Positions 11,549 through 23,200 of a stretch of 64,000 nt of DNA are shown here, one piece after another. Under the pieces are notes generated by a model. That model was not told the DNA's origin. It searched no databases and worked only from the letters and a program-made list of their open reading frames with translations. Positions within the stretch are counted from its first letter, which is position 1, and every line of letters begins with the position of its first letter. The position numbers were made by a program, and so were the translations under genes. The stretch comes from Denticeps clupeoides (Eukaryota > Chordata > Actinopteri > Clupeiformes > Denticipitidae): the NCBI RefSeq assembly GCF_900700375.1, contig NC_041726.1, positions 12,028,982-12,092,981 on the forward strand, given 5' to 3'.

Positions 11549-14500
11549 TTATTTTCGATTCGCAGAAGCAGTCCCAATAACACAGTCGTTCACCTGCAAC
11601 AAAACGTACAAGTAAGCAACCATGAAAAAACACAAATCATTAAAGTTGTGAAAAATCATAAAAAATGTATGCTTTTAAAAAAACATACATATTTTAAGTT
11701 ATTATAATAATTGTATGGGACTATATAGCACTGACCTTACTAGCGAACCTCAGCGAGTTCAGGGACTCAGAAAAGCTCTCTGCTTCTGGAGCAATGTTAA
11801 CAAACATAAGCCTAGAAAGAAAGAAATTCTGTTAATTCACATGTCTTATAGAGGGGGGGGGGGGAGAAAATTACTTAGAAAAGGGCATAACCTACGTTTT
11901 GCTGTTGCCGCCAAGACAGTTCTGTAGTAGGTAGGTCAGTTTGGAGTTGCGATATGGAATAAAGTTTTCCTGAAATAAATTAAGAAAAGGTCAGAAATGC
12001 AGCACTACAGACAAAGAACAGGGTTGCTTTTTGTTGAACTGACCTTGTTGGCCAGGGCAGAAATGACGATGCCCAGGTTGGTAAGGGAAGAATTGATGGC
12101 GGTCATTTCTTTGAAACGATCTCCCTGGGACTGGCTCTTCTGCACTCGCTCACTACCAGCCAGGTCCACCAGACACAGAGAGGCTGATTGGTCAAGGGGA
12201 GAGAAAAGATAATAAATCCATTATGACCAACCATAAGAGCTGAATTTAGACACTGCAATAAACACTGATTACTGCACATCAATTCTGCAAACTTACATAT
12301 GTTACATGTTCTGTAAGACTTACATTTGCACTTTGTATCTCTGTCCAAGTTCTCGCCCTCAATATCAAGCTGGAAAACCGAGTGGGACCGAGATGAGTGG
12401 TCATTCATGTTGGTCCTGGCTGTAGAACGGTTTTGATTGGCCAACAGGATGAGGTTGCAGACCTGTAATAAAAGATTCCACTTTTAATATTTGCATTTTG
12501 TCTTATTTATTAAAAGGTCCCCTTTACACATGAAGATTAATTAACATTAATACGAGTTCCCCTAGACTGTCTATGGTCTTGCAGTGGCTAGAAATAGCGA
12601 TAAGTTTAAATAGTGCTTTCATCATTCTGCTTCGCCGTTCAGAGAGCGGCAGCTCAGACTGTTGTTTCTCGTGCTTTTTCCACCCAGAGAATGTCCCACC
12701 CGTCACCGAAAAAAGGAACTCCACCAACCGTCATGGCATCCAAACATACAAAGCATTGCAGTTGGATGTAAAAATTAGCACAAATGTTTTTTTTTTTTTT
12801 CTTTTTAGTTCACGCAATGAAGAACCAGTGGTACATTCCCCACTCAGCTTTTATAGGCCTCTCTGCGCCTCATTGGCAGTGGTGGCCTAGTGATGCATTG
12901 GTGGCGGTTAAGGAAGCGGCCCCGTAATCAGAATGTTGCCGGTTCGAATACCGATCCGCCAAGGTGCCAGTGAGCAAAGTACAGTCTCCACACACTGCTC
13001 CCCGGGCGCCTGTTATGGCTGCCCACTGCTCACCGAGGGTGATGGTTAAAAGCAGAGGACACATTTTGATGTGTCACAGTGTGCTGTGCTGCAGTGTTTC
13101 ACAATGACAATCACTTCACTTTTCACAATTCTGCACCACGGCTGAATTTCGGAAAGAGACTTCAGATACAGTATTAAGGGACCAATAAAACAGATACAAA
13201 AAGCAAAAAATAATCATAATAGGCACCCTTTAAAACAGACATAAAATACCCCAGTTTATTCAATTCATAACTACTGGTACAGTCAGGCAGACAGTAGCGC
13301 AATGTCCTGTACCAGCAGACTTCTACTGTAGATGAGTCTGGAGGAGTCCAGTGGTTCATCATCTGATGTCCTGACAGAAGATCAATAAATGTCTGTTTTT
13401 GGCATGCTTGTGGTTAAGTTAACTAGAGCACTTATCATACCGACAAGTACCATTAGCAGTAGCAGTGCCAGTACTAAATGTGGTAGTAGCCTAGTGGGTA
13501 ACACACTCGCCTGTGAACCAGAAGACCCAGGTTCAATCCCCTCTTACAACCACTGTGTCCCTGAGCAAGACACTTAACCCCGAGTGCCTCCAGGGGGGGG
13601 GACTGTCCCTGTAACTACTGATTGTAAGTCTCTCTGGATAAGCGTCTGATAAATGCTGTAAATGTGTCAGTTTCCTGCCCAGTTCTACACTAAAAGAGAA
13701 TTTCAGTTCTTCAAGTTCTTCAGTCAAAAACTCTTTTTAGTTTAGGACTTAATCCTTGAACAGGAAACAGACCCAAAATATTTGACCACAAAGAGGATTC
13801 CTCCCTCACCTCATCCTCTGAAACAACTTTCTGGTAGGTCAGATTGGAGACGGTGATCTCAGAGTTGGGATTCTTCCTGATTTCATGCTCCGGCCTCTTG
13901 CTGGGCTTGCCTTTGTACAGCAGGTCCCTCAGGGTCTCATTGTAGATCTCCACAAAGCTGGCAGTGAATGTATACTACAGAAACAGATATTAAAAACGCT
14001 CAGAAAACATTCTGAAGGTGGAATCTTGAAGAGCACTAACCCCATTATATGGGGAAAAAAAGCTGTAACTGTGTACCTCCCAGCCCTGCTCCTTGAGGAT
14101 CTTTGCAGCTTTAAAAATCTGTTGTACAGCACGTGGGATGACCCCATGCATCTCATCCATTTCCCCGCCCTCCATGGTGAAGGTCTTCCCGCTGCCTGTC
14201 TGGCCGTAGGCGAAGCAGCACACGTTATATCCATCCAAAGCTGACTGGACCAGGAGGGAAATCTCCTCAAAGACGTCCTTCTGGCTAGAACATGGCCCAA
14301 AGACGCGGTCAAAGCTGAAGTTGTAGCTTTTGTGGGTATCACCAGAACGACCTGTGTGGGACTTTGGTGGAAAAGGACAATGAGACGCACTTACAGTGGC
14401 AAAAAAAAATACAGTACAGGCCAAAAGTTTGGACACACCTTCTCGTTCAATGTGTTATCTTTATTTTCATGACCATTTACGTTGGTAGATTCTCACTGAA

Positions 14501-17143
14501 GACATCAAAACTATGAATGAACACATGTGGAGTTATGTACTTAACAAAAAGTGGAGACCTGACCTCCACAGTCACCGGACCTGAACCCAATCCAGATGGT
14601 TTGGGGTGAGCTGGACCGCAGAGTGAAGGCAAAGGGGCCAACAAGTGCTAAACACCTCTGGGAACTCCTTGGAGAACCATTTCAGGTGACGACCTCTTGA
14701 AGCTCATCGAGAGAATGCCAAGAGTGTGCAAAGCAGTAATCAGAGCAAAGGGTGGCTAGTTTGAAGAAACTAGAACCCACAAGGGTAGGATTAGTTTTCA
14801 GTTATTTCACCTACATAACTCCACATGTGTTCATTCATAGTTTTGATGCCTTCAGTGAGAATCTACCAATGTAAATTGTCATGAAAATGAAGAAAACACA
14901 ATGAATGAGAAGGTGTCCAAACTTTTGGCCTGTACTGTATTTCCTATCACTGTGACTAACATTTCAGTGGGAACCTTCTGTTTCATTTATGTTACTGAAG
15001 GTTCTAATTCCAAAATTTGATGCAAAACTAAGGAAATACTAATATGCTACTGTTCCAATTGAGTGCAAAGAAAGAGGCTGGACTGTGAATTAAAGCCACG
15101 CAATATAAAACACAAGGTCTGTTTTTAACGAAATGATCCAACTTATTCATACCTCCTCAGTCTTGGCCAGGATGAGAGCCTTGTCATCGTGGACCGGTAG
15201 TTGGATGTGTGGGATGTCAGACTGGTTACCAGTGAGGAGAGGACGAACCCTGCAGAAAACTCTGATGTTTCCCTGCAAACAATATGAACAACGGCAGACA
15301 AATTGCTTAAATATAAAGCAATCTTCGCTGAAACTGAGAAAATATAAAAAATAAAAAAATAAAATGGGATAAGAGTCTGGCTTCCTCTAGGAAACCTTAC
15401 TTTCAGCTCCTGTATAATGTTGTGGAGCCTTCGTCTTTCCATCTCCCCGCAGTGGATGTCATTGCTCTGCTGAGCCACTGTTTCCTCAAGCCTTTTCACT
15501 GTCTCCTGGGTTTCATGCAGGTTCTCCTGACACCGATCCAGTGCAGAGGTCTGGATGGACAGTTGTGTCTGAAGACAACACAAATGATTAATATTAACTC
15601 AATAACGAATAAGATCTAAATGGGGCCTTTCGAACAACATACATACAACAACATTCATATTTTACAAATACGCCAATTATCAGGCACCCTTATCCTGAAC
15701 AACTTACAGTCAGTAGTGACAGGGACATTCCCCCTGGAGACACTGGAGGGTTAAGTGTCTTACTCAGGGTCACAGCGGTAGTAAGTGGGGTTTGAGCGTC
15801 TTACCCGCTTGGCTACTACCACCCATACAAATGCAACATTATAACAATTCATTCATAGTTTGCAATAAGGCAGAGAGAGGGATCTGTACCTGCACACTAC
15901 GAAGTTCCAGTTCTAAACTGTCCCTCAGTCCAAGCAGAACATTCCGCTCTTCTGTGACAGCGTTCAGGTCTTTCTCCAGAACACTTCTTTGCTGAGAAAC
16001 CTGTTCAAGTTGTTCTCGCACAGTAGACAGCGCAGCCAACTCCTCTTCACACTTGCTACAACATATATATAAAAAAAACGAAAGCAGTTTGTAGAACGGA
16101 TCACCACCACAGCGAATAGCTGAGAATAAGAGACATTGCAGGGTGGCCGGGTATTCACCTCAGCTCCTGTTTCAGCTGTCGGTTCTCTTTCTGCAGTTCA
16201 GTCTCGCGATGCTGCGCTTTGGCGACAGAATCCTTCAGGCCTGCATTTTCCTGGTTGACGGACTTCATACGGCTCTGGTAGGTCTGAACTTTGACCTCCA
16301 TGTCACTCACTTTGCCTTTCAAGTCCCATCCAGGCCTCCGAGATGCCCCCATGCCCACTGGAATTAGTCACAGTTATGATTTCAAAGCCTGTTTCAAACT
16401 TTTACGCAGATGCACAAATATGGTCCTACCTTTGGCAACAGCTGCAATGGGTTTCTGGACACCTAAAAATGTTAAATACAATAATTTGCATCCAGCGTGG
16501 AACAACTAGTAAAAGCTGCTGAAATCAATCAAAAAACATTGAAAGACTTACCTTTAGCAGGGACCGCAGCCACAGTCGCTGCACTAGTGGCACGTCCATA
16601 TGTACCTGTACATGACAGTAAAGTGGTTCAAATAAAGTGGTCTTCCTCATATTTCAACTTGATTAGTGGATGGGGAGCACTTACCCACTCGCTTTGCTGC
16701 CTCCGGCCTCTTTGTTATGCCGGCCACGGAGGCTGCTGGCTTCACTTTTTGGATCTCTGGCTCAACTTTACGTATTTTCTTCTGAAGACAGAGAGGGGGA
16801 AAAATAATCTAAAATCAATACATGTAAATACACAGATGTCATCTAAACCTTCTGGCAAGAAGCCCATGCACGGCCATACCTGTGCAGGAGGAGGTTCACT
16901 ATCAGTGCTGCTGGTGAGTGCTCGTTTCATAGAAATGACAGGCAAACGTGAAGCGGTGTTCTGATGGGAATGGGAATATAATGATGATGATAACTTTAAC
17001 AATGCTGTAAACACGATTTGCTGCAGGCGTGACAGAAATGCAATGCATTATTGGGAAAAAAAACGATGTTTGTGAACTTTTTTTTCATTATTATTTAATA
17101 AAATAGAAGAGCCGAGAGCAGAGCCACTCACCTCCTTATTCAT
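11549..17143 (-). CDS. kifc1: KIFC1 / HSET, minus-end directed kinesin-14
   Basis: Coding exons from the start: 17132-17143, 16880-16960, 16685-16781, 16552-16605, 16430-16462, 16159-16357, 15890-16055, 15401-15568, 15153-15272, 14077-14361, 13810-13974, 12324-12462, 12044-12183, 11896-11969, 11736-11811, 11549-11593. They sum to exactly 618 codons (617 aa; human about 673). The N-terminal tail is basic and Ala/Pro-rich, with coiled coil about 165-270. The kinesin-14 neck and motor start [11 protein letters not shown]. The P-loop GQTGSGKT is at about 363-370, switch I HSSRSH at about 482-487 and switch II DLAGSER at about 513-519. The end is [18 protein letters not shown]1 crosslinks spindle microtubules and clusters centrosomes. 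The start chosen is MNKENT in the second exon. The upstream exon's ATG (17330-17340 area) would read only MVGLFL and stop, so it is best read as a uORF. Introns carry SINEs, a MITE and a Tc1 remnant. Confidence 0.95.
12511..13234 (+). mobile_element. MITE copy interrupted by a SINE
   Basis: Both ends match the fuller copy at 25285-25774. The left part (12511-12874) shares aaaggtccc, gcagtggctagaaat and cttcgccgttcagag. The right part (13123-13234) shares cggaaagagacttcagata and ends near ccctttaa. Between them lies a SINE-B (12875-13122). It is in the kifc1 intron between 12462 and 13810. Confidence 0.7.
12875..13122 (+). repeat. SINE-B, near full length
   Basis: A tRNA-derived head (gtggcctag..., B box ggttcgaatac) is followed by a body with ctgcccactgctcaccgag and a tail cacaatgacaatcacttcac. 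Nested inside the MITE above. A second tRNA-like SINE family in this window, distinct from SINE-A. Confidence 0.85.
13481..13665 (+). repeat. SINE-A, full-length copy
   Basis: Reference copy of SINE-A. The tRNA-like head has an A box (tagcctagtgggtaac) and a B box (ggttcaatccc). The body is gtgtccctgagcaagacact and the tail contains ctctggataagcgtctgat and aatgctgtaaatgt. In a kifc1 intron. Confidence 0.85.
14410..14940 (+). mobile_element. Tc1/mariner-like DNA transposon, internally deleted
   Basis: Inverted ends start tacagtacaggccaaaagtt and close with its reverse complement. The middle keeps the end of a Tc1 transposase ([18 protein letters not shown], then KAVIRAKGG). At about 530 bp it is far shorter than an intact element and has lost the N-terminal half. 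It is in the kifc1 intron between 14361 and 15153. A sister copy in opposite orientation is at 52507-53000. Confidence 0.85.
15659..15824 (-). repeat. SINE-A copy
   Basis: Reverse-oriented copy with cacccttatcctgaacaact at the tail and ggctactaccac at the head. In a kifc1 intron. Confidence 0.8.
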
Positions 17144-17404
17144 TTCTCCTGAGGGTACTTTGACCAGTTTTACAGAAACAGACCTGGCAAAACGAGAAAT
17201 TACCGATGTGGGAAGTTAGCTAATGTTGCTAACGTACCACCGAGCATTACAGCCTAGACGTCTAAGTAAAATAGTTAATTAAACCAGTTTGTACCCATTT
17301 TTAAACCTTTTTACTAGTAGATGCAATATACTCACCAACCATTAGGCTCCCGGCCACGTCTAAACAAAAAAGTAAAACCACCAACACAAGACGCCTCCCG
17401 TCTG

Positions 17405-17475
17405 TAGGTTTGAATTTCAAACTGAATATCTTTTACCGCTGAGAAATCTCATTGGACAGCAGATGGCCAATAGCA
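17405..17475 (-). promoter_or_regulatory. kifc1: kifc1 cell-cycle promoter: two CCAAT boxes and a CHR
   Basis: Read on the - strand, an ATTGG box (17467-17471) and a CCAAT box (17451-17455) are followed about 30 bp later by TTTGAAATTCAAA (17409-17421), which holds the CHR motif TTTGAA on both strands. A splice donor (ATGGTTG|gtgagt) follows near 17334. NF-Y sites at this distance from a CHR are the known layout of late cell-cycle (G2/M) genes bound by DREAM and MuvB complexes, which suits kifc1. The sites are seen; their use is inferred. Confidence 0.6.
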
Positions 17476-17888
17476 GAGTAGAATTGCCGACGGGGGTGTG
17501 GCTAATCCTGTCTTTTGTTTCGACCGGTGCGAGCGATGTTAATCCACCAGGGGTCAGTGTTGTGCAATGTCTGTATTAGTGGGTCCGTTTAAATCGTTTA
17601 TTTTGGTCGGATATAGATTGAGCGTTTGACATTTTCTAATATATATAATATACAATTAACAAAAATCCGCATTCATTTGCAATAATATAATCATGTCCAA
17701 ATACTATAAAAACGTATAGGCATGAGCAATAATAGATCAAAAAATGCACCATTGTCGTAATGATTTTAATTAATTACATTAAATTATTGCAATTATTCAA
17801 AAATAAGCTCACAAAATATTAATGTTGTTCTCTAGAAATAATACTGACACCCAAGAAAGGAAAAAAGAAACATGTTCAGACCACAACT

Positions 17889-18000
17889 CGGTACCATTGT
17901 GTCTCTGAGCAAGACAATCAGTGTCTCCAGGAGTACTGTCCCTGTAACTATTGATTGTAAATCGATCTGGATTAGAACGTCTAATAAATGCCATAAATGT
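17889..18000 (+). repeat. SINE-A copy (5'-truncated)
   Basis: Diverged body and tail of SINE-A (gtgtctctgagcaagacaat, tctaataaatgccataaat) in the kifc1-znf384 intergenic gap. The rest of 17.5-18.3 kb is AT-rich with nothing else recognised. Confidence 0.7.
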
Positions 18001-18329
18001 ACACAGATAGGAAAAATAAATAAAGGCACATTTCCTTCCAAGGACAATATTATAGATTTATAAGCAGGTCAATGTAATTCAGTTTAATGTAAACTAGAAA
18101 GTTCAGTGGAGACACGTGTTATTGTAGGACGACTTTGCACACCTGACCATCATTACAAAATACTGAAGCGCTCAAGAATGAAAAAGTTTAAAGCCCACTA
18201 TAGGGAACTGATATTAGAAACGTCATAGGTTTAGGCTATGAGCCACTTATGTCCAACAGTGAGATATTACTATTATAATCTCTTATTAGGCTTCGTAAAC
18301 ATATACATTTTTAATGTTACGTTCTTTGA

Positions 18330-19420
18330 CCTTACATGGCGGAAGTGAGTCGGCGCGCACGAAGCAGCGCCATTTTCTGTGCTTTGACCTCACTCGCCGG
18401 AAGTGTAGACTAACAGAGTCGGGCTGCCCCACAAGGGCTGAAAAAAAATTGAAAAAAAAAAATTGAGGGGAAAAAAATCGGCGAATCCGAGGGTTCGGGC
18501 GGATTTTGGACGAAGTTTCCGAACTGTCCCGGCCCGAGGGAGCCCCCGGGGTTGAGAGGGAATCACCGGCACCGGTAATTAACAGCACCGCAGCGGCGAA
18601 ATTGTTCACGATTCCTGCCCGCCTGAGCGACTCACTCGAGCGCTTCTCCGCTGTCTCGCCAGCCGGAAGTCTGCATGAAGCCGCGTCTCGCACAGGGGCA
18701 TCGGCGTCGACGGTTTTTTTCTCTCTCCCCTCTCTGTTCGTTTTTTTTTTTTTTTTTTTATCCGCGAGTGTTTTTTTTTTTTCCTTTTTTTATTTTCACA
18801 GCGAGACTAACGGGGAGAGGAGGGATGGAGGCGCGGGGGACGCGGTTGTTTTTCTGGCGGAAGTTTAAACGCGCCGCCGCCGGTTAACAAAAGGCGAATT
18901 TAATGGAGGCGAGTCGAGTCCGCTCGGCTCGGACAACATTGTGGACGAATTGTTTTCTCGCGTTCCTGTTCTGACCCGATGCCCGTGCGGCGTTATTAAC
19001 CGCCGACCGCCATCACAAGCACGCACGCTTCGAATACTTTTATATTCTGACGTGCTTTTATTATCAGTACACGGCAATTATAGAACAAATAAATTATACG
19101 CTGCCTACAATGGCTCTCCGGCTTATATGCAGACTTCCGAGCCCGCTCCTAACCAGAGTAGAGCGTTTATTTGGTTAGCATTTAGCTTAGCTTAGCTAGT
19201 AATGTAAATGGGGGGGAGAAGAATTACGACTCGTGTGGGTTTTTTTTTTTTTTTATTTTATTCGCGGAGCGTGAAAGCAGCGCAGTTGTGCCGCAGGCTA
19301 GCCGAGCGCCTAGCTTTTGTGCGTTTTTTTCGGGGTATTAATAGCAGCCAGGCGGGCATGTAGGGAAGCGGAGGGGCGTAGCTGCGCGGCTCTTGCATGC
19401 GTGGTGATGCTTTTTTTTAT
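18330..19420 (+). promoter_or_regulatory. znf384: CpG-rich promoter / 5' UTR region of znf384
   Basis: A GC-rich island upstream of the first znf384 coding exon, head-to-head with kifc1. The left edge has clustered sites seen at ubiquitous promoters: catggcggaagtg (YY1 and ETS type, about 18337-18349), gccattttc and cgccggaagtg (about 18396-18407). Long T runs and gctagc/ttagc motifs follow. The non-coding first exon is expected here but its donor is not fixed. From 19420 to 20211 the DNA is AT-rich intron with nothing recognised. Confidence 0.5.
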
Positions 19421-20216
19421 TTTTTTCCTTTTTACTTCCAAGTTTCGGAGGGTCTCCGGAGTCTCCTCGCCAAGATTGATATATTATACGCGGGAGCAAT
19501 AAAGTAAAGATTCACGCCGGTTTTATTTCCTCGAGTAATCGGTTGATAATTCAGAAATGACTGCGCTTCATATAGTGTGGGGTCGTCTGATTGCCTCACT
19601 GCACCAACAGGGTTTCATACGTTTCCACCACGAAATTAACAATTATATATCATTAATTAAATTATTAATGCAAAAAAAAATATATATTTTCAAATTAGAG
19701 TACTTAACCAGACCACTTTTCATGACTGACTTTTCCATCCCTAATAAAAATAGTAACTAGCAGCAAGTGCTGTGTATTAATTTCACACGAAATGTCTGCC
19801 CCCACTCATTTTGATTAAACAGATTTAATTTCTTCATTCATATAGTCTGTATTATCAAATATGTGCATATAAAAAAAAAAAAAAAACAATGCATGCCTGG
19901 GACATTTGCACGTGGGATCAATATATAATCTACATATATATATATAATATTACAGTCTCATATTTCCAATGCCATCACTCTCCACTTCTTTTCTAAAGTG
20001 ACCAGACGAGCGGACAGACCTTGCAACATGTCAAAAAAAAAACAACAAAAAAACCCCTCAAAATTCCCAACCTGCGGAGTGACTATCTGTTGCTCTGAAA
20101 ATGAAAGAACCAACTGGCCACATGTAAACGGGCGTCGTGGACAAGGTCTCGTTTTCGATGGTGGAGAAACGATGGCTGGGTGTTTACTAGAATGTTGCTT
20201 TTCAATTGCAGAAATA

Positions 20217-23200
20217 ATGGAAGATTCCCATTTCAACTCATCATACTTTTGGTCTCCCGTTCCCACAGTGCAAGGACAGGTAGACAACTTATTATTGGAC
20301 TCTCTTGTACTGTACATGGTTGTGTCTTTGAAAGAGGACACCATATTTAACAAAAGAAAAGAAAAAAAAAAAAAGAAACGAGATAAAAAGCAATATCAGG
20401 TCGGGGTGGCTGAACCTGAATGGCTGTGAGATTGATGTGCAAACCTGACGTTGACAGCTCCCCAAGAATAATCCCAACTGCTGCTCTCTCTTCCTTTCCC
20501 ATCCCTCCTCCATCTCCATGTTCCCCACTGATCCTGGCCTCTCATCTCTACCTTTTCTTTTCCCGCCACCTCCTCTCTCCTGCTCCGCTTTTCCCGCATC
20601 CTGTTCTGCCGAAACGCTGACACTCCGCCATCACGCCTGCCCCCCTCCCCCTCCATCCTCAGATTGAGAACGCCATGTTTCTGAATAAGATGAAGGAGCA
20701 GCTGGGACCTGAGAAGGCCGCCTCGTTCCCTCACTCGTCCTCCCACTACCCCACGGCGGTGCTCACCGTGCCCAGTCCGGTCACCATGGAAGCGGGGGCT
20801 TCGGGGCGAGTGCCCAAACAGGAAGGCGGTGGCTCTCAAATGACCGCGGTGGGGGCGCACCTTCACCCGCCCCACACCTCCCAAAACATCACGGTGGTGC
20901 CTGTCCCTTCAACAGGCATCATGACTGCAGGTGGGTGTGGCTTCTTCTGTTACCTTCAACCTTCCCTTTTCCCAGTAAACCCAGTTTAATCTCCATTTCT
21001 CTTTCTGGTGATCTGTTTTCCCTTCTCTGTACTGATTGGGACCTGTGTGTAGGGATGGTACTCTAGGTCCACAGACCGCTCAGAGGCTCCGCCCATATTT
21101 ACTCAGTTAGCAGTAACTGAATAACTGGATTGGGCCTTCAGCGTCTGTGAGTGGGAGTGCCGGTCTGCCTGAGTCACAGGGCCGCCGGTGGTGGGTTGTG
21201 GGGTGCTGATGTCTCCCTGCAGTCAGGTCACGTTTTTTCCTCTCTCCCTCAGCGGGGCTAGTGATTACCACACCCCAGGGCACGCTGGTCACACCTTCCG
21301 CCTCGTCCCAATCTTTTGTTTCCGGACCCCCTGCCACCACCATGATAGTGTCCACACTGCACCCCTCGAGCGCAGGTAAAATAGAATATACACCGATGAG
21401 CAAACAGACAAGCCCCTCCCCCATCTCCACACCCTGCACTGTACTGTACTGTACTGACCTGCTTCCCTCAGCTACTGCACTGCAAGCGTCCCGACGGCAG
21501 ACACATCGTCACGCGTTTTTTTTTTTTTTTTTTTTTTTGTAGTGCGAAAGCATCTTGCAAATGCAACAAAATGAAATAACTTCCTGTTTTCTGTGTTTGC
21601 TCGGTTTCTTTGTTTATTTTTGCCGCATTGCTGAAAGGCTTTTGGGAAATAACACACGCTTCCCTACCAGACGTTTTCAACCCACTTCATTTGTGCGCAT
21701 CAGCCTTACTAACAGCACCCAGCTCACACACGTTCACACGCACGCCTGCCGACGCCGTCGCGAACGCCTTGGCTGGCCACGCCCTCTGCGCCCTCTGGGA
21801 AGGAGGGAGGGCAGGAGGGCGAGCTCAGTGTGTTGAGTGTGTTCTCCTCTTTTCTCGGTTTCTGTTAGAGACCAGCCGGCCTTCCTCCCTCTACCTCCAC
21901 AGCCAGTGTGAGTATTAGCCTTTCCCCTCTGAGCGCATACATCCCACCGCCCCGCACCCAAGCACAGCACCACAGCTCCACTCACTGCACACCTGCAACG
22001 GTCATTACGTACTTTCATCAACCGTACTACGCTCAAAATCTGCCACTTTTGCTTAAATGGTAAGACATACCCATGTTATGCCTAAAAAAATAAAAGTGTC
22101 TGTTCCATTTGTACTTGAGTGAATTTTGAGTGCCCGTTGATAGTTGTCATAACCAATGCTCATTTTTGTACAATGTGTGTTAAGTGTGTATCATTGGTTG
22201 AGCGTTTAATTTTTTTTTTTTTAAGTCATTATCCCAAATGTGTTCAGTATTGGAGACGAGGGACATTGTTCATTGTTTTCTCGGACCCTGTTAGCCTCGT
22301 GCACATCCATTTTCACATGTTCCTAAAATACCATGTTGCATCAAGAAAAACAATTTCAACAAGTTGTGGGGTTTTGAGTCCATGATGCTTCTTCACAGAT
22401 CATTCACTCGCCCGAGGTACTATAAGTACAGTCATCGATAAGGCAGTCATCGCCTGCCAATCAAATTTTACCCTAGAGGGACTGTAATACGTTGGAGGAA
22501 ATTACGGTGTGATGGAATAACACTTTCTGCAAGATTGGCTGTTTTATCAGGCAGTAATCTAAGCGAGCATTTTCCCCCCATGAGACGTACTTTTTTCACC
22601 CTATAAATAAACGTGGAACATCTGTAGCCTTTCACTACGGGGACTGTAGATCTGTGCAGAAGATTCCCCAGGGACTATTCACAGGTGCTGTAGAACCTGT
22701 GGACTCAAATTGACGTTCCGCTCCATAACCGCGAAACATTAAAACAGAAAAAGGAAGCCACGTGGTTCCCGTTTTGCCAAAAGATGTGATTATTTAGATA
22801 TTTGTTGGCTGCTAGTTTTACATAAAAAAAACTGCTTGGTTTCAGGCTAATTTCCTTTAAATAATTTGATGTCTGTCGGTGCGAGTCCACGCTACCTGGA
22901 CATGTAATCAGACTACTCTCCGTGTCCCAGTTTACATGCACATGGGAAGAATTGATTTATTGATTGATATTTGTGTGACTGTGCGATGACGGGTGTCGAT
23001 TTGCTCATTAGTACTACGTCACAGACTAAAACGAGCGCTGCACATTTTGTACATACGGTTCACTTTACTTTAGTTCTTTAATTTTAAAAACAATCACTGA
23101 ACTCCTGTATGCAAGAAGGTATGTCGGTAAGTAAAAAAAAAATTCTTATGAAAAAATATAGAATTTGAATGAGCAATACATTTACAGCATTTACCAGACA

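Noticed and set aside
13481-13560. Possible functional tRNA gene
   Set aside because: A and B boxes are present but the cloverleaf is poor and the same unit recurs as a SINE head.
17538-17556. CTCF-like ccaccaggggtcag upstream of kifc1
   Set aside because: Mismatch at a key core position.
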